Positions 33,717 through 46,240 are shown, counted from the stretch's first letter. The stretch is DNA of 64,000 nucleotides from Aselliscus stoliczkanus (GCA_033961575.1 CM066733.1:65656921-65720920); one strand, 5' to 3'. Notes: generated by a model from the sequence alone, not told the origin. Numbers and translations: made by a program.

Positions 33717-36700
33717 CCTCCCCTATTATCAACATCCCCACAAGAGTGGGACATTTATTACAACTAATGAACCTATATTGACATATCATTATCATCCAAA
33801 GTTCATAGTTTACATTAAGGTTCACTTTTGGTATTGTACATTTTATGTGCTTTGACAAATCTACAATGACATGTATCATCATTATAGTGTCATACAGAGG
33901 ATGGAATAATAATATAACAATATTATAATAAAAGGGCAGATTTAATTAAATCAAACCTAATCCAAATATTTATTGAAGCCGACGTTTTGCAAAGACCATC
34001 AGGATAGCTATAGAGTAGAAATAGACAAATGAGATGCTATGCCATACTGCAAAGCGTTTGCTGTGGAAATGAGTCACATATTTACATTCTGAATGCAGCC
34101 ATCTTGAAGAAGCCCATTTGTAGTGGATGCTGTGATACACTACTGAGATTCTCCCTTTGGGACTGAGACACTCACTCCTCCAGCTGCCGGGAGTGTTGCT
34201 GGTGGATCGCTCATAGTCAAGCTCTTCTCCAAGAATTGTTCTCCGAGGACTGAAGGAAGCTGTGTCTCCCCAGGTCATGCCAGAGGAAGGTTGCATCCAA
34301 GGACTGACTAATGATGCATATGAAGTCCCAGCTCCCTTGCCTAAACTTGGAACATTTCTGAAAGACCCCCTCAGCTACAGAGCTTCCTGTGGGATCAGCT
34401 GAGGCCTCGGTTGTGACTAATTCACAGTTCAACCCTCCCTCTTCCCACTCTTGTTTTTCTCAGTCCCTCACAGGTGTCCCCAAGAATACTCCCAAACAAA
34501 CTTCATGCTAGCAAATCTGCAACTCAGAGTCTGTTTTCAGGGCAAGTGACCAACGACACCATTCATTGTCTACAATTTTTATGAATACATGAAGACTTTT
34601 CTCTGCTCAGGGTTAAGTTGAAGTAATTGACAGACTGAATGTTCTGCATGATAGATTCTGGGAATGTTGGTGAAAATTTTCTAACATTTGTTGACATGTT
34701 GCATCTTATGGAAGTAGGTCTCACTTTTTTTTTTTTAAATAAGTCATACAGCAGCCAAGGTAATCTGGAATCCAAATATTTCAAGTTACTCATTATTGGA
34801 GACCTGCCAATGAATGATCTTGCAGACCGCTAGGACCGTGTAAAAAGCACAGCCCCTCACCTTGAGTACTGCCACACAAGAGGATTACATTTTGAGATGT
34901 GATTGCCTACCTGAGGAGTGAGTAACCAGCTTCTGAAGATGCACTGAGACCACTATGAAAGCAGTCTGGTGCTCTTCTTGATTTTTAGAGTGATTGTATA
35001 GTAAAGGAAAAGAAGGAAAAGCTCAGGCTCTAGAAACTGCTATGAACTCTGAGGGCACATGAGTGTTACTAGTCATGTGACTGAAGGAAAGACATAACCG
35101 TCTTGTCCATTTGTTTTGTCACCTGTCACTGAGAGGAAGGAAGGTTGGCTGCAATCCTGGATCTTCAATTCCTTGACCTACTGTTGTCAGAGGCTCACAA
35201 AGAACTGCAGAGGGATGCTTCTGCCATTTCTCTTTCTCATGAGCCTTTTCATGTGCAACCATATTCCTATGGGGAAGCCAGAGTTACTGAACTGGGCTGG
35301 ACCAAGTACCTGGGATCTGCAAGGACAGACACCTGTTGTCCTTCTAGTTTAAGGCTAATGTCCTCTTGGCTTCCTTCCTCTCTAATCTTGACTCTCAAGT
35401 TCCCAAATGAAATCAAAGTGCTTCATATATAAGCAAATATTTCTCCTTAGTTCTTGGAGCGGTGGCCTAAATTACAGGCTCCAGGGTTTCTGTTTAAACT
35501 ACTGCTGTGGTCAGTGGAGACACCTCTCACCCGTGCTCTCTGCAGAGGATCTGTGTTTTAACCCTTGCCTCCTATCCTCTGTTGCCATGATACTGAAACC
35601 TTTTACTTATCAGCTCAGCTTTTCCCACTTCTGAGCTAATTCCAGCCATTTTGGAGAGCATGCTCAGAGCTTCACATGCACCCCAGATTAGGGCACAGGA
35701 TTTGTAGCCCTCAATCTGGTTTAGGTGTGCAGAGGATGAGTCCCTGAGTCCTGGGTGTCTTCAACCTGTTGCTGTTTCCTTTATCTTCAATACTGAAAAG
35801 ATAAGGTTTACTGAACATCTAACATCTGTCATGTTGTGACAAGTGCCCCGTTCTGATGTCTACCATACAAAACCGGAGCCCTGACGAGCCCTTCTGGACA
35901 GTGTCATCTTTGGAGGCTATCTCATGTCCTGGTTGCAGCCCTGTTCCATTGGTCATCCCTTTGGGATGGATTGTCACTACTTATGCATGTTTTGGCTGCT
36001 GCACCCTGTGTATTAATAGTATCCTAAGCCCCTCAGACAGTGCTCATGGCCCAGAGTAAGCCCAGTTACCCAGCAGCTCTGGACTTCCTGTGGAGCCCTC
36101 CAGCTTTTCTTCCTCTCCTTCTCCATTACCTTCCCCTGCTGAGGTCTCAGAATACTTCAAGGAAGAGCTTCTTCCTTTAACGCTCATCTTTACCATCCCA
36201 CATCCTACTGTTGCTATCCAGCCTTCCCCCCGAAGGGAGCTCAGTAAAGATCTTAAAAATAATGAGTTCTCCCCAATAGGGTGTTGTTAAACAGAAAAAA
36301 GAAATAATTTATTATTTTATGTTTCAATCAGTGTGTATAACAAGGATCTCCGATATGTAATGCACCAACTTGCACCTCAGTGTTTTTCCTCAGCTGAGGT
36401 CACTTGATCTTAAACTTCAGGGTCTACCTTAGGCTTTAGGACTGACTTTGAATTTAAGATAAAATATAAGAAACCTTTTACAAGCTAGAGATGATTCAAT
36501 AGCTAATTGGTATGAGCTAGGTGACTCAATAACTAATTAATTTTTTAAAATTTTTTATCAAGTGCCTTAGCTGTAGCAGCTGGGCTTCCACTTTTGTCCT
36601 GGAACCTCCTACTTTCCATATTGCATCAGCCTTAATAAGAAGTCTGTCTCTGTGCTGATAGACTTCTCTGATTTTAGGTCCATGCAAGCCTGTGTCTCCA

Positions 36701-37044
36701 CCTTGCTCCATTCCTCTCCTTTCCTACTGATTGCTGGATCTTCCCCCATCTTAGCCAATGTCTGCTTCCAGATTTCCTTTGCCATGTTCTCACCACTTAC
36801 TCAGAAACCCCTCTTACCTTCTACTGGAACTCCCTCTTGCCCAATATTTGCTTGAATTACCATCGGTTTCCCGTTTCCAAATACATTTATTGAAATAACA
36901 TTTGTTGAGCATCTATACTGAGCTTATAATTGTGAACAAAACCCAGTCCCTGTCTTTAAGGAGCTTACAATTTACCAAAGGAGAGAGACATTAAGCAGGA
37001 ACTACTATTATAGTAGCAGATAACTCTGGAAGAATATTATTTAA

Positions 37045-37195
37045 ATAAGCCTACTTTACCCTCACAGGAACCCTATGAGGGAGATATTATTATCTCTATT
37101 TCATAGATATGGAATGTGAGGTTCAACTAGGTTAAATAGCTTGTCGCAGGTAACAGATATAGGAAGGGAAGAAGTAGGTGAAGAATCCAGATCAG
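37045..37195 (-). mobile_element. MIR SINE relic, minus strand
   Basis: 'ccctcacaggaaccctatga' and 'atttcatagatatggaatgt', then 'taaatagcttgtcgcaggta', are reverse MIR landmarks. Confidence 0.75.
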
Positions 37196-37400
37196 CCTGG
37201 CTTTGCTGTACTGCTAATACTCACCTTGTGCTATGATAGGTCAACGTACAGTTTATTCATTGACACACACACAAAACCTGCTGAACTTTGGCTGAAATTG
37301 CATTTGCTTTACAGAGAAGTAATAGCTTTGGAAGATTGTGTCTTTTAATTCATTAACATAATTTATCCTTCCATGTCGGTCTTTTGATCCATGATTCTTT

Positions 37401-37831
37401 TTTTTTTTTTTTAAAGATTTTATTGGGGATTGGGAGATGGGAACAGCGTTGGGGAATCAGGGAAGGGGAACAGACAAGTTGCAGTCTTTTTGTTCTTCAG
37501 TCTAGTTGTGGAGGATGTTGCTTCACTGGCCCATGTTGGTATCGTCATTGCGCTCTTCCCAGATGAGGCAGATCAGTCGCCGGCCTCTGGATGTCGCTCA
37601 CCGCGGCTATTGGCAGCTCACGCTGGCTGCCGGCCACTCACTGTAGCCTATGGCAGCCCACTGCAGCAGGAGCTGCAGCCCACACCGTCGCCGGGGCTCG
37701 CACAGCCCAGCTCCAGGTGGAGCTGTTGTTAGCTGTGGGGGGCAGTGTTACTGGCCCTCATATGTGGGATCCGAACCGGGGCGCTGGCATCCCAAAACCA
37801 GCTCTTAACCAATGCGCCACTCAGCCAGCCC
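37401..37831 (-). mobile_element. Long composite SINE, copy 2, minus strand
   Basis: Same architecture as 17459-17920: 'aaagattttattggggattg' at the left, a GC-rich middle, and 'cactg/tactggccctcatatgtg'-type tRNA-related head at the right. Perfect 16-base duplication 'tgatccatgattcttt' at 37385-37400 and 37832-37847. The open frame spanning the middle is a by-product. Confidence 0.93.
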
Positions 37832-38491
37832 TGATCCATGATTCTTTACATTCTCTACGTGTTTTGTAATTTTCTGTGTATGTGTCTTGAATCATTTTAT
37901 TAGATTTATTCTTAGGTATTGGTTCTTTAAAAAATCTTCTTGGTATTATTTTAAAAGTATTAATTTATAATTGTTTATTCCTATTAATAGAAACAAAAAA
38001 AATGATCTTTGTATATTGTACCTACATCCAGCAACTTGGCTAAATTTATTTATATATTCTAATAGCTTATCTGTAGGTTTTTTCCTATCTAAATAGTTGA
38101 GTGATATATACATAAAGATGGCCCCTTCTTTTCTAATACTTACATCCTTTTTTTTCACTAGACTTACTGTTTTTATATCTTTTCATTATCTGAATAAATA
38201 AATGAAAGATAATTAGGGTGTCATAGGATATACTTTTCTCTGACCGATTTCACAAGGTTCTGTTGTCTTTACCATACTGGCTTGTTCAGCAATGGCCCTA
38301 CACTCTGATGTCAGCCAGTTAGGAGTGGGTGGTACCCAGTTGCTAAGAGTTGGATCTGTGTAGCTGTGTGAGAACTTCTCTCTATGACTCATTTATTAGT
38401 AAGGGTATCGTTCTATTCATCATCGCTCACAGAAGACTTGTTAGCATTGTTTGTTTGTTTGTTTATTTATTTATTCACAGACAATACCTCA

Positions 38492-38496
<5 letters not shown>

Positions 38497-38547
<51 letters not shown>
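38497..38547. repeat. (GA)n microsatellite
   Basis: About 25 uninterrupted GA units. Confidence 0.98.
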
Positions 38548-38548
<1 letters not shown>

Positions 38549-38799
38549 ACTTGTTGAAAAGCTTTCCTGAGCTTTCTCCTGTTTTTCAGCTATAGTACCT
38601 CCAGAATCCCTATAGTGTCCTCTAATATTTCTATGAGGCCTGTAAAGTCCTCATAGCAGCTGGAGAATCAAGCCATGGTTAACTTTGGGTAAATCTAATG
38701 TTGCCTTTACTCCTGTACTGGAAAGATTGGTGTTACCGGGGGCTCGCAATGTAGCACGCAGCCCCCAATTCAGAAAGCCACACTATCATTAACCTTACG

Positions 38800-39285
38800 A
38801 AATACAGTAGCTTTACTCGTGGCTTTGCTTTCTGTGGTTTCAGTTCCCTGTGGTCAACCATGGTCCGAAAATAGTAAACGGAAAATTCCAGAAATAAGGA
38901 ATTCATAACTTTGAAATTGCTGTTGTTCTGAGTAGTGTGATGGAATCTTGTGCCATCCTGCCCGGGACGTGAATCATCCTTTTGTCCAGTGTAATGGCGC
39001 GGTACTAACTCCTCACCCCTTAGTCACTTAGTAATCCTTTCTGTAATCAGATCATCACTGTCATGTCATCACCGCGCTCGTGTTCAAGTAACCTTCATTT
39101 CACTTAATAATGGCCCCAAAGTATAAGAGTAGTGGTGTTGGTCATGTGAATTTGCCAAAAAGAAGCTTCCTTTAAGTGAAAAGATATGTATGTAAAGGAA
39201 AAACCAGTACACATAGGACTTCGGTTTCAGGCACCCACTGGGAGTCTTGGAAGTGCTGCCCATGGATAGGGGGGCCTACTTGTAC
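38800..39285 (+). mobile_element. Tigger-type DNA transposon, internally deleted
   Basis: The ends 'cagtagctttactcgtggct' and (right) 'ggataggggggcctacttgt' form imperfect inverted repeats. Between them are 'tggtcaaccatggtccgaaa' and 'cgggacgtgaatcatccttt', then a decayed start of a pogo/Tigger transposase near 39110 (MAPKYKSSGVG... PKRS, with a stop soon after). Most of the transposase is missing, and the element then jumps to its 3' end near 39220. Inactive. Confidence 0.85.
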
Positions 39286-39879
39286 TTTCCTTGAGCTTGT
39301 CTTTGACTGGGCATCAAATGCTGATACCTCATCCCAAACGACAATTCTGATCTTGACATTTCAGATTTTACTTCTTACTTAGTGAGGGCAATTGTTGAAT
39401 GTATAAGATTAAGACTTCCGTATAGCATAAGGCTATCTACTTCAGATTTTTAAGTTTATGGGCATTGGACAGGTACTTCCCAAAGAAATTTTTTGACTGC
39501 ATGGCTGATATTTATTGACTAGTAGAAATATGGAAAAATCCACATACAAAAGAGGGTAAAGCCTAGAAAGAAAATTGGGGTTAGTTAGTGACTGAGGATG
39601 AAAATTTAGCTTTTCTAACTAGTACAAATTTTTCTCCAGTATATCATTTTGTCACCTAGCATGCCAATTTTATTGTATAATTTTGAACAAAAAATTGAGA
39701 TAGAGTATGGCATGATAGTTCTTTCTATTTATCTATGTCTTTCTATTATATATCTACATCTAATAGATATATGGTTTCAAGCCGTGTACTCAAGTGTATG
39801 AGAAATAGTTTCTAAAAATAATGCAATTTGATTATTTTGAGGCTTGCTTTGTTTAAGCAAACATTTTAAAATATACATA

Positions 39880-39953
39880 ATCTATATCTATATCTATATC
39901 TATATCTATATCTATATCTATATCTATCTATATCTATATCTATATCTATATCT
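39880..39953. repeat. (TATATC)n microsatellite
   Basis: About twelve hexamer units with one shortened unit. Confidence 0.97.
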
Positions 39954-41027
39954 CAAGTCTATTTAAAGTAAACTTATTCCCTCTAGGTCAATTTCATTCA
40001 GTTCAGAATATATCTTCCTTACCCCAGATGCATTCCTGTCTTCCTGAGAATGCATTTAAGTTCTAGGAATTTCCATAAGCTTCATGCATCAGTGAAAAGG
40101 AGACCTCAAATTCTCAGGCATGCTCTCTTATATATTGGCATCTTCTATGTACCGTCTGGCCCTTAGGCACAGTTATCCCTCCGTGCTGACATGTGCTGAG
40201 ATTTCTGTGAATGTATTTTGTCCTTGGTCATGTGGCTTGTCCCATTTTTTTCTCCTCTTCTCTTCCTCCTAATTTCCATGCCCTTTTCACAGGTGTAAGG
40301 AGAGAATTTGCCTGACTCTCTGACGTCATGCAAAATACAGTACGGCTGCCTTATCCTTCTCTTTTGAGAACCTCATGGCCATTTCCGCTCTACACCCCTT
40401 GCCAGTATAGCATGGAGAATATTGGTAAGTCTTCCACCTTCCACAATTCCAAGTAGGAGTACAGATAAAGTCCCTCTTTCCTTGAACCTCCGAATTTATC
40501 ATCTGCTTTTTCCATCTACTCTCTGCCAATCTGGGGTCTAACCTCAAGCATAAGATCTGCCTCAGACACCTTTAACAATAGTAAATGATCTTCCTGCTTC
40601 TCCATCTCTCCTCTCTCCCACAGCCAGGAGAATCCTACTCTATTCTGTAGATGGAAACACCCATTTTGAGATTGGAAAAAAAGTTCTTCAAGTAGTATTT
40701 TTAAGTCTTTCTATCTAATCCACAGACTAGGTTTTTGAAAACCAGAATGCTATGAATTTGATTCTGTGGTAGTTATTCTAGCTCAAAATGATATCCATTT
40801 CTTATCTATAAGCCCAAGTGGGATGCGAAAAAAATGTCAAGTTAAAAGGGATTTGTATGTTGAAAAACATTGATTAATGGCTCACACTTACGTAAATATC
40901 CATTCATTGATCCTTTCAATACTCCAGAAAAAAATGTTGAGGATGCCATTTGAGTTGAGCATGACAGGGAAAAATATTAAAAATCAAGATGTGTTAGAAG
41001 TTCTAGAATATATGGTAGCTGTGGTAG

Positions 41028-41490
41028 GCAGAGAAATGAGTCCTATTCCCTGAAATCTGAGATTATGTTAGGTTATCTGGCAAGGGGGAATTAAGGTTGC
41101 AGATGTATTTAAATATGCTAATCAGCTGAGCTGTGATAGGAAGATTACCTTGGATTATCCAGGTGGACCAATGTAATCGCAAGCATTCCTGTAAGTGGCA
41201 GGGAGAGGTCAGAATCAGAGATTTAAAGATGCTACACTGCAGGCTTTACAAATGGAGGAAGGAACTGCAAACCAAGTAATACAGGCAACCTCTAAAACCT
41301 GGAAAAGGCAAGAAAATAGATTCTCCCTTAGAGCCCCCAGAAGCAATGTAGCCCTGCTGTTAACTTGATTTTAATTCAGTGAGAACTATTTCAGATATCT
41401 GACCTGCAGAACTGAAAGATAATACATTGTGCTGTTTTAAGCCAATAAATATTAGTAATTGGCTACAACAGTGATAAGAAACTAATATAT
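41028..41490 (+). mobile_element. MaLR (MLT1-type) LTR relic
   Basis: 'tgtggtaggcagagaaatga', 'cagctgagctgtgataggaa', 'cagagatttaaagatgctac' and 'ctgttttaagccaataaata', ending 'aagaaactaatat', match MLT1 order. Diverged, no coding content. Confidence 0.75.
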
Positions 41491-42084
41491 TAGTTGTAAT
41501 TATATAGTCACAAATAATTTACTGGAAAATTAATTAAACACTCGGCAAACCAACAGTGCAGACAATTGATTTTAATAAATTAAACATGTAGGTGCCACCT
41601 GGTGGCTGATATCTTAGTAACTGACTTGAAATGACATCAATTCATAGATATTCCCTAAAAATAAAAATAGAAGTACTATTTTCTAAGCATGACACTATGC
41701 TTATTGTTTGTGATCAAATGAATTTTCAAACATATTGAAATTATTCATTCAGATTACTAAATTATTCAGTGGAAAAGGAAGCTCAACATTGTAAACATTC
41801 AGGAATATAGCATATTATTGCAAGGACAGGTGAAAGAAAATAGGCAGCCAATGAGGCATGCCTGGGAATCATTAGTCAGTAATGGTTGGCTTGGGGAAAT
41901 TTTCACTCCACTCAAACCATACTTCATAAAGTCTATCAGACTTCTACTCTCCCGGTAATAGTTATGGACAATTAACATTTTCTCAACCTCATATAAAATA
42001 CAGTGCAAATGTAGCATTGTTTTAAGCAGAAGTACCCCTAAGCCTTTCCTATAGAGAAAACCTGGATCTGTCTGGGCATACATG

Positions 42085-42322
42085 ACCTAGTGAAAAGTGC
42101 AAGATACCTCACCCCATTAGGATGGCTACTATCAAAAAACCCAGAAAATAACAAATGTTGGGATGTGGAAAAATTAGAGCATTGTGCACTATTGGTAGGG
42201 TTGTAAAATGATGCAATTGTTATGAAAAACAGCATGGAGGTTTCTCAAAACATTAAAAATAGAACTGTCAGAGGACCCAACAATCCCACTTCTAGGTATA
42301 TATATTAAAGAATGGAAAACAG
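42085..42322 (+). mobile_element. L1 3' UTR fragment, left part (split by a SINE)
   Basis: 'ccccattaggatggctacta', 'aacagcatggaggtttctca' and 'cccaacaatcccacttctag' are standard L1MA/MB 3' landmarks. The sequence resumes at 42699 with 'aattgaaagcagggtctcaa' and runs to about 42785. Confidence 0.88.
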
Positions 42323-42698
42323 TGGGAGTGGGCCGAGAGGCTCAGTTGGTTAAGAGCACAAGTTCTGAGCAACAGGGTCGCCTGTACGATTCCCACATGA
42401 GCCAGTGAGCTGCGCTGGAGCTGAGCTGCTGCTGAGCTGGTGAGAGAGTGTGCTCTTGACAGCAAGACTGCTGGTTCGACATCGGTATGGGATGGTGGGC
42501 TGCGCCCTCCCCCTCCCCCAACTAGATTGAAAGTAGTGACTGGACTTACAGCTGAGCTTGTGCTCTCCACAACTAAGATTGAAGGACAACAACTTGACTT
42601 GGAGCTGATGGGTGCTGGAAAACACAATGTGCCCTTCCCGAAATCCCCAACACTGTTCCCCTCCCAACTCCCCAATAAAAATCTTAAATAAAAAAAAT
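42323..42698 (+). mobile_element. Long tRNA-derived SINE inserted in L1
   Basis: tRNA-like head ('gaggctcagttggttaagag', B-box-like 'gtacgattcccacatg'). A second, partly duplicated module around 42438-42500 follows. The tail is 'aggacaacaacttgacttgg' and 'ccccaataaaaatctt' with A-rich end. Imperfect duplications 'aatggaaaacag' (42311-42322) and 'aattgaaagcag' (42699-42710). Confidence 0.88.
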
Positions 42699-45147
42699 AA
42701 TTGAAAGCAGGGTCTCAAAGACATATTTATACATCCATGTTTATAACAGCAGTAATCATAATAGTCAAGAGGATTAGTAACCAAAGTTGCATCAGAGTGA
42801 GTGATTGAACCAAGAATCTCCTTGGCAAATGAGGAGAAATAACTTGGGTCAATGGATGACAGTTACAATGAGTTCAAAATTAAAGGGAGGAGAATGGCCT
42901 GAAAGCAGCATGGAGCTTAGGGGATGGGCAAGGAGGATGCTTACTCCCTTGTAGGTCTAGAGAAAAATGGCCACTCTTAGAGTTGGCTGGAGGATACACA
43001 GTGGCCCCTGAGGACCAGGTTTCTGTTGGGACAAAAAGGTGAGGAAACATTTGGAGAAGAGGATGTCAACAAAGGGGATTTGTTCTCTATGACTTGCTGT
43101 GAATCTAGACAGTACTGTGGAAACATCTCAGAATCGGGGGAAAGGTGGAAAGCAGGGACAGAACTGGGGATATGCAGAGCTTTATGGAACCCAAATGTGA
43201 GAGATGAGGGGTGGCCTTGGGGTTTGGGGTTTTGAGGTCATTCTCATAAAAAGGGATAAAGTGAATAGCGTGGACTCAAGGGAAGGAATGGAGGTAAGAC
43301 GTTGACTAGAGTGTTGAAGAGGGAAGGTTTCTAGAGCCCCCTCTTTATCCTTGACAATGGGAGTAGGAGGTAGAAAAGGCCAACAGAGACATGTTCTGGG
43401 ACAAAGTACATCAGCTCTCTTTCTCCACTGGAGGGTTGGGCATTACTGCAAGGGTGTTTTTCTACTTGGGCCCCTTATATGTCTCGGAAGGTTTCTGGGG
43501 ATGCAGGTGTAATATCAGTTGCGCCTCTCTTCAACCATAATGATAAAGGTTGAAGGTATCATCATGTTTCCACAACAATAAAGTATGAAGTTCCAACAGC
43601 AACAGGCCAGGAAACAGAGCTAAGTTCCCTTAAAGAGAGGGCAAACCTAACTGACGGAATCTGTAGAACTGATTAAAGTTGACATTACTCTCACAGGAAG
43701 CATTCAGGGCATTGGGAATGATAGATCGTGAGTTCCTCATCAGTTGATACTGTCTGCTACATGCCCAGCAACGTGCAAGGTGCTGCAGGAAATAAAACAC
43801 AGTCTTCCCTTGAAGGAGACTCACTCAGAAAACAATGGAAAGCTTTATATACAAAGCCAGTGCGTTCTGTGGGACACAAGCTACAGTGGCGAGTGTTGAA
43901 ATTTATCTGTGTTCTTTATCTAGAGTTTGACTTTCATAAAGTATCAGCAAATCAAAAACCAAACCAAAATAAAAAACACAGAGATTGATTTCTGTTTCCT
44001 TGTGTTGTTTTCCTGTAGGCATTTTGGATTTTTCAATTTATTGTTACGATGCAGATTACATATATATTGCAGCCAGAAATGGCAATGTGCCATAATGGAA
44101 GTTGTTTTCTGCATTATTAAGGTCGATATATTGAAAGCTGAGTATCTGTATTTTATATTGCCATTTTGATAGATAATCACAAATAGCTAAGAAAGTATAA
44201 ATCAGGGGTTTAAATTCATTGATTTCGAAGTTTGCATGGCCCATTTTGTTTCTCCTGTGTTCTTTTTTTCTTCCATCTGGATCTTGCTCTGATACCATCT
44301 CTTGTGATACCAATTATATTGCTGAATCACAGTCAAATAGTCAAATATAGGGACTCATATGAGCGAGCCATCTAGAAATGTTTGTCCTATTTTAAGAACA
44401 AATTAAAAGTTGCTTCAGTTGGTGATGTCTAACTCTTTAACTTAGAACAGAGAAAATATTAATAGGAATCAAATGCTTATTTAACAGGTCGAGCTGGTCT
44501 GTGGTGTCCATGGGAACGCGTGAGTACAAGCCGATTAACATTAAGATGTGTGGAAACAGGATCAATAGTTTTCAGTAACTGAGGAAGATTACCAGAAGTC
44601 AAGGGAACCTTTCACAGGGGCTGTGAGGCTCTGAGCCCAGGCCTGTCGAGCACTTGGCAGGCAATTGAGAAAGTCTAATTGTGCTTGATGATGAGTCATT
44701 TTACACTATGAGTACACCTCCGTTCTCCTTGTTCCATTTTAGGAACAGTATAACTTGCCCTGCCAGAAATTGCCTAATTTAAACCCCGATTCTTACCTCT
44801 GTGAATCAAAATGACTCAGAAAGTGCAAATACAATATTCACGAGAAGTCACTGATTATTTCATTTTTTCTCATAGCTCCTCTTCTCAGAACTGAGTCCAT
44901 GTATATGGAAGACACACAAGTACTTGAGAATTGAATTTGGGTGGCGAGGGGAAGAAAGGAGTCCCACAGGACAAGAAATCACATCCTACATTTTTCTCCT
45001 ACATGAGAATACAGGATATTTATCATCAGAGTTTTACTTATATACAAAAATAGAGTACTGATACTTTAAAAGAAGAGAGAATTGCTGCTCTTTTGATATA
45101 ATTAAAACATTGATAATAAACAGAAATAAAGGATATGTATGTACATA

Positions 45148-45700
45148 CAGGCATACCTCTGAAACAACTGTGGGTTCGGTTCGAGACCACTACAATAAAG
45201 CCAATATCACAATAAAGTTAGTCACATGGATTTTTTGGTTTCCCAGGATATAAAAGTTGCATTGAGGGGTGACTGGTTAGCTCAGTTGGTTAGAGCACGG
45301 TGTTGATAACACCAAGGTTGCCAGTTCGATCCCCACATGGGCCACTGTGAGCTGCGCCCACCCTAAAAGAGTCAACTATGCCATTGTAGCATGAAAGCAA
45401 TGTGTAAACAATGACTATGGTTGTTCTCTAATAAAATAAAATTAAAACAAGTTATGTTTACACTATACTGTAGTCTAGTAAATGTGCAATAGCATTATGT
45501 CTAAAAAAACAGTGTACATGCCATAAGTAAGAAATACTTCATTGCTAAAAAAAGTGCTGACCATCATTTGAACCTTCAGCAAGTCATAATCTTTTTGGTG
45601 CTGATAGACTTTCTCAATGCAGGGCTGCCACACACCTTTAAGTTTGTAAACACTGAAACACAATAATGCAAAGTGCCATAAAATGAGGTATGCTACACAT
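45148..45700 (+). mobile_element. Tigger1/MER2-type DNA transposon relic, split by a SINE
   Basis: Starts 'acaggcatacctctgaaaca' and 'ctacaataaagccaatatca'. After the SINE it resumes at about 45450 ('agttatgtttacactatact', 'gcaatagcattatgtctaaa'). It ends 'gccataaaatgaggtatgct', the complementary terminus. Internally deleted, no transposase left. Confidence 0.85.
45266..45449 (+). mobile_element. tRNA-Ile-derived SINE inserted in Tigger
   Basis: The first about 75 bases follow mammalian tRNA-Ile: 'ggttagctcagttggttaga', an anticodon stem-loop with GAT ('ggtgttgataacacc') and 'agttcgatccccacatgggc'. A short body and an AT-rich tail (about 45430-45449) follow. Lack of a flanking tRNA terminator, the SINE body and the insertion context make it a retroposon, not a tRNA gene. 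Confidence 0.85.
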
Positions 45701-45702
45701 GA

Positions 45703-45748
45703 GCGTGCGCGCACGCGCGTGCACACACACACACACACACACACACGT
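45703..45748. repeat. Alternating purine-pyrimidine tract with (CA)n
   Basis: A strictly alternating GC/CA/TG run ('gcgtgcgcgcacgcgcgtgc' followed by CA repeats), adjoining the end of the Tigger relic. Confidence 0.93.
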
Positions 45749-46064
45749 TAGTCCTCTATGTTTAGCTCCTAGCTGCTGCCCGTCTTCTATCCTCTGAGCC
45801 TGAACCATTCCCTGGTGCCCAATGCTGAGACTCATTTTGTTCCTTTTTTATTTATTTAATAACCACAGCCTAGATTCTACAAAGAAGGCTCCAGAACTCA
45901 CAAAAGCATGGTATATTGGTCTATAAAGTGGGAAACAAGTAGCCCTGAGTAGGTAGACCCTTCGCAAGACATCATTGATGTCAGCATCCAACAGTGATGT
46001 TTACAACAAAAGCCTTGGGTCACCTAGAATGCAAGGGCTAACGTTTCTTATTTTTGTATAGTAC

Positions 46065-46240
46065 TTTCCAGTTCTGAAGCTGCTTTAATATATATTATTT
46101 CATTTGGCCTTCATAAACACCTTCTGTGATAACTAGAGAATAAATTTTTATTTCCACTTTGAAGGTAAGCAACCAGAAACATTGAAAGCTCAAGTGATGT
46201 GCCCAATATCAAATGATTCTAGAAATCATGTATTGACTCC
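46065..46240 (-). mobile_element. MIR SINE relic, minus strand
   Basis: 'tattatttcatttggccttc', 'aacaccttctgtgataacta' and 'gtgatgtgcccaatatcaaa' are reverse MIR landmarks, diverged. Confidence 0.6.

Noticed and set aside
35116..35634. Cluster of overlapping open frames in unique-looking sequence
   Set aside because: Three frames overlap with no preferred frame, no splice structure and no recognisable motif; treated as chance.
37430..37869. Open frames of 92-100 codons on the plus strand
   Set aside because: They lie entirely within the minus-strand composite SINE.
42292..42784. 127- and 144-codon open frames on the minus strand
   Set aside because: They are translations of the inserted long SINE and flanking L1.
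45270..45343. Functional tRNA-Ile gene
   Set aside because: Mismatches in the stems, the SINE body and A/T-rich tail, and its position inside a split Tigger element show that it is a retroposon.
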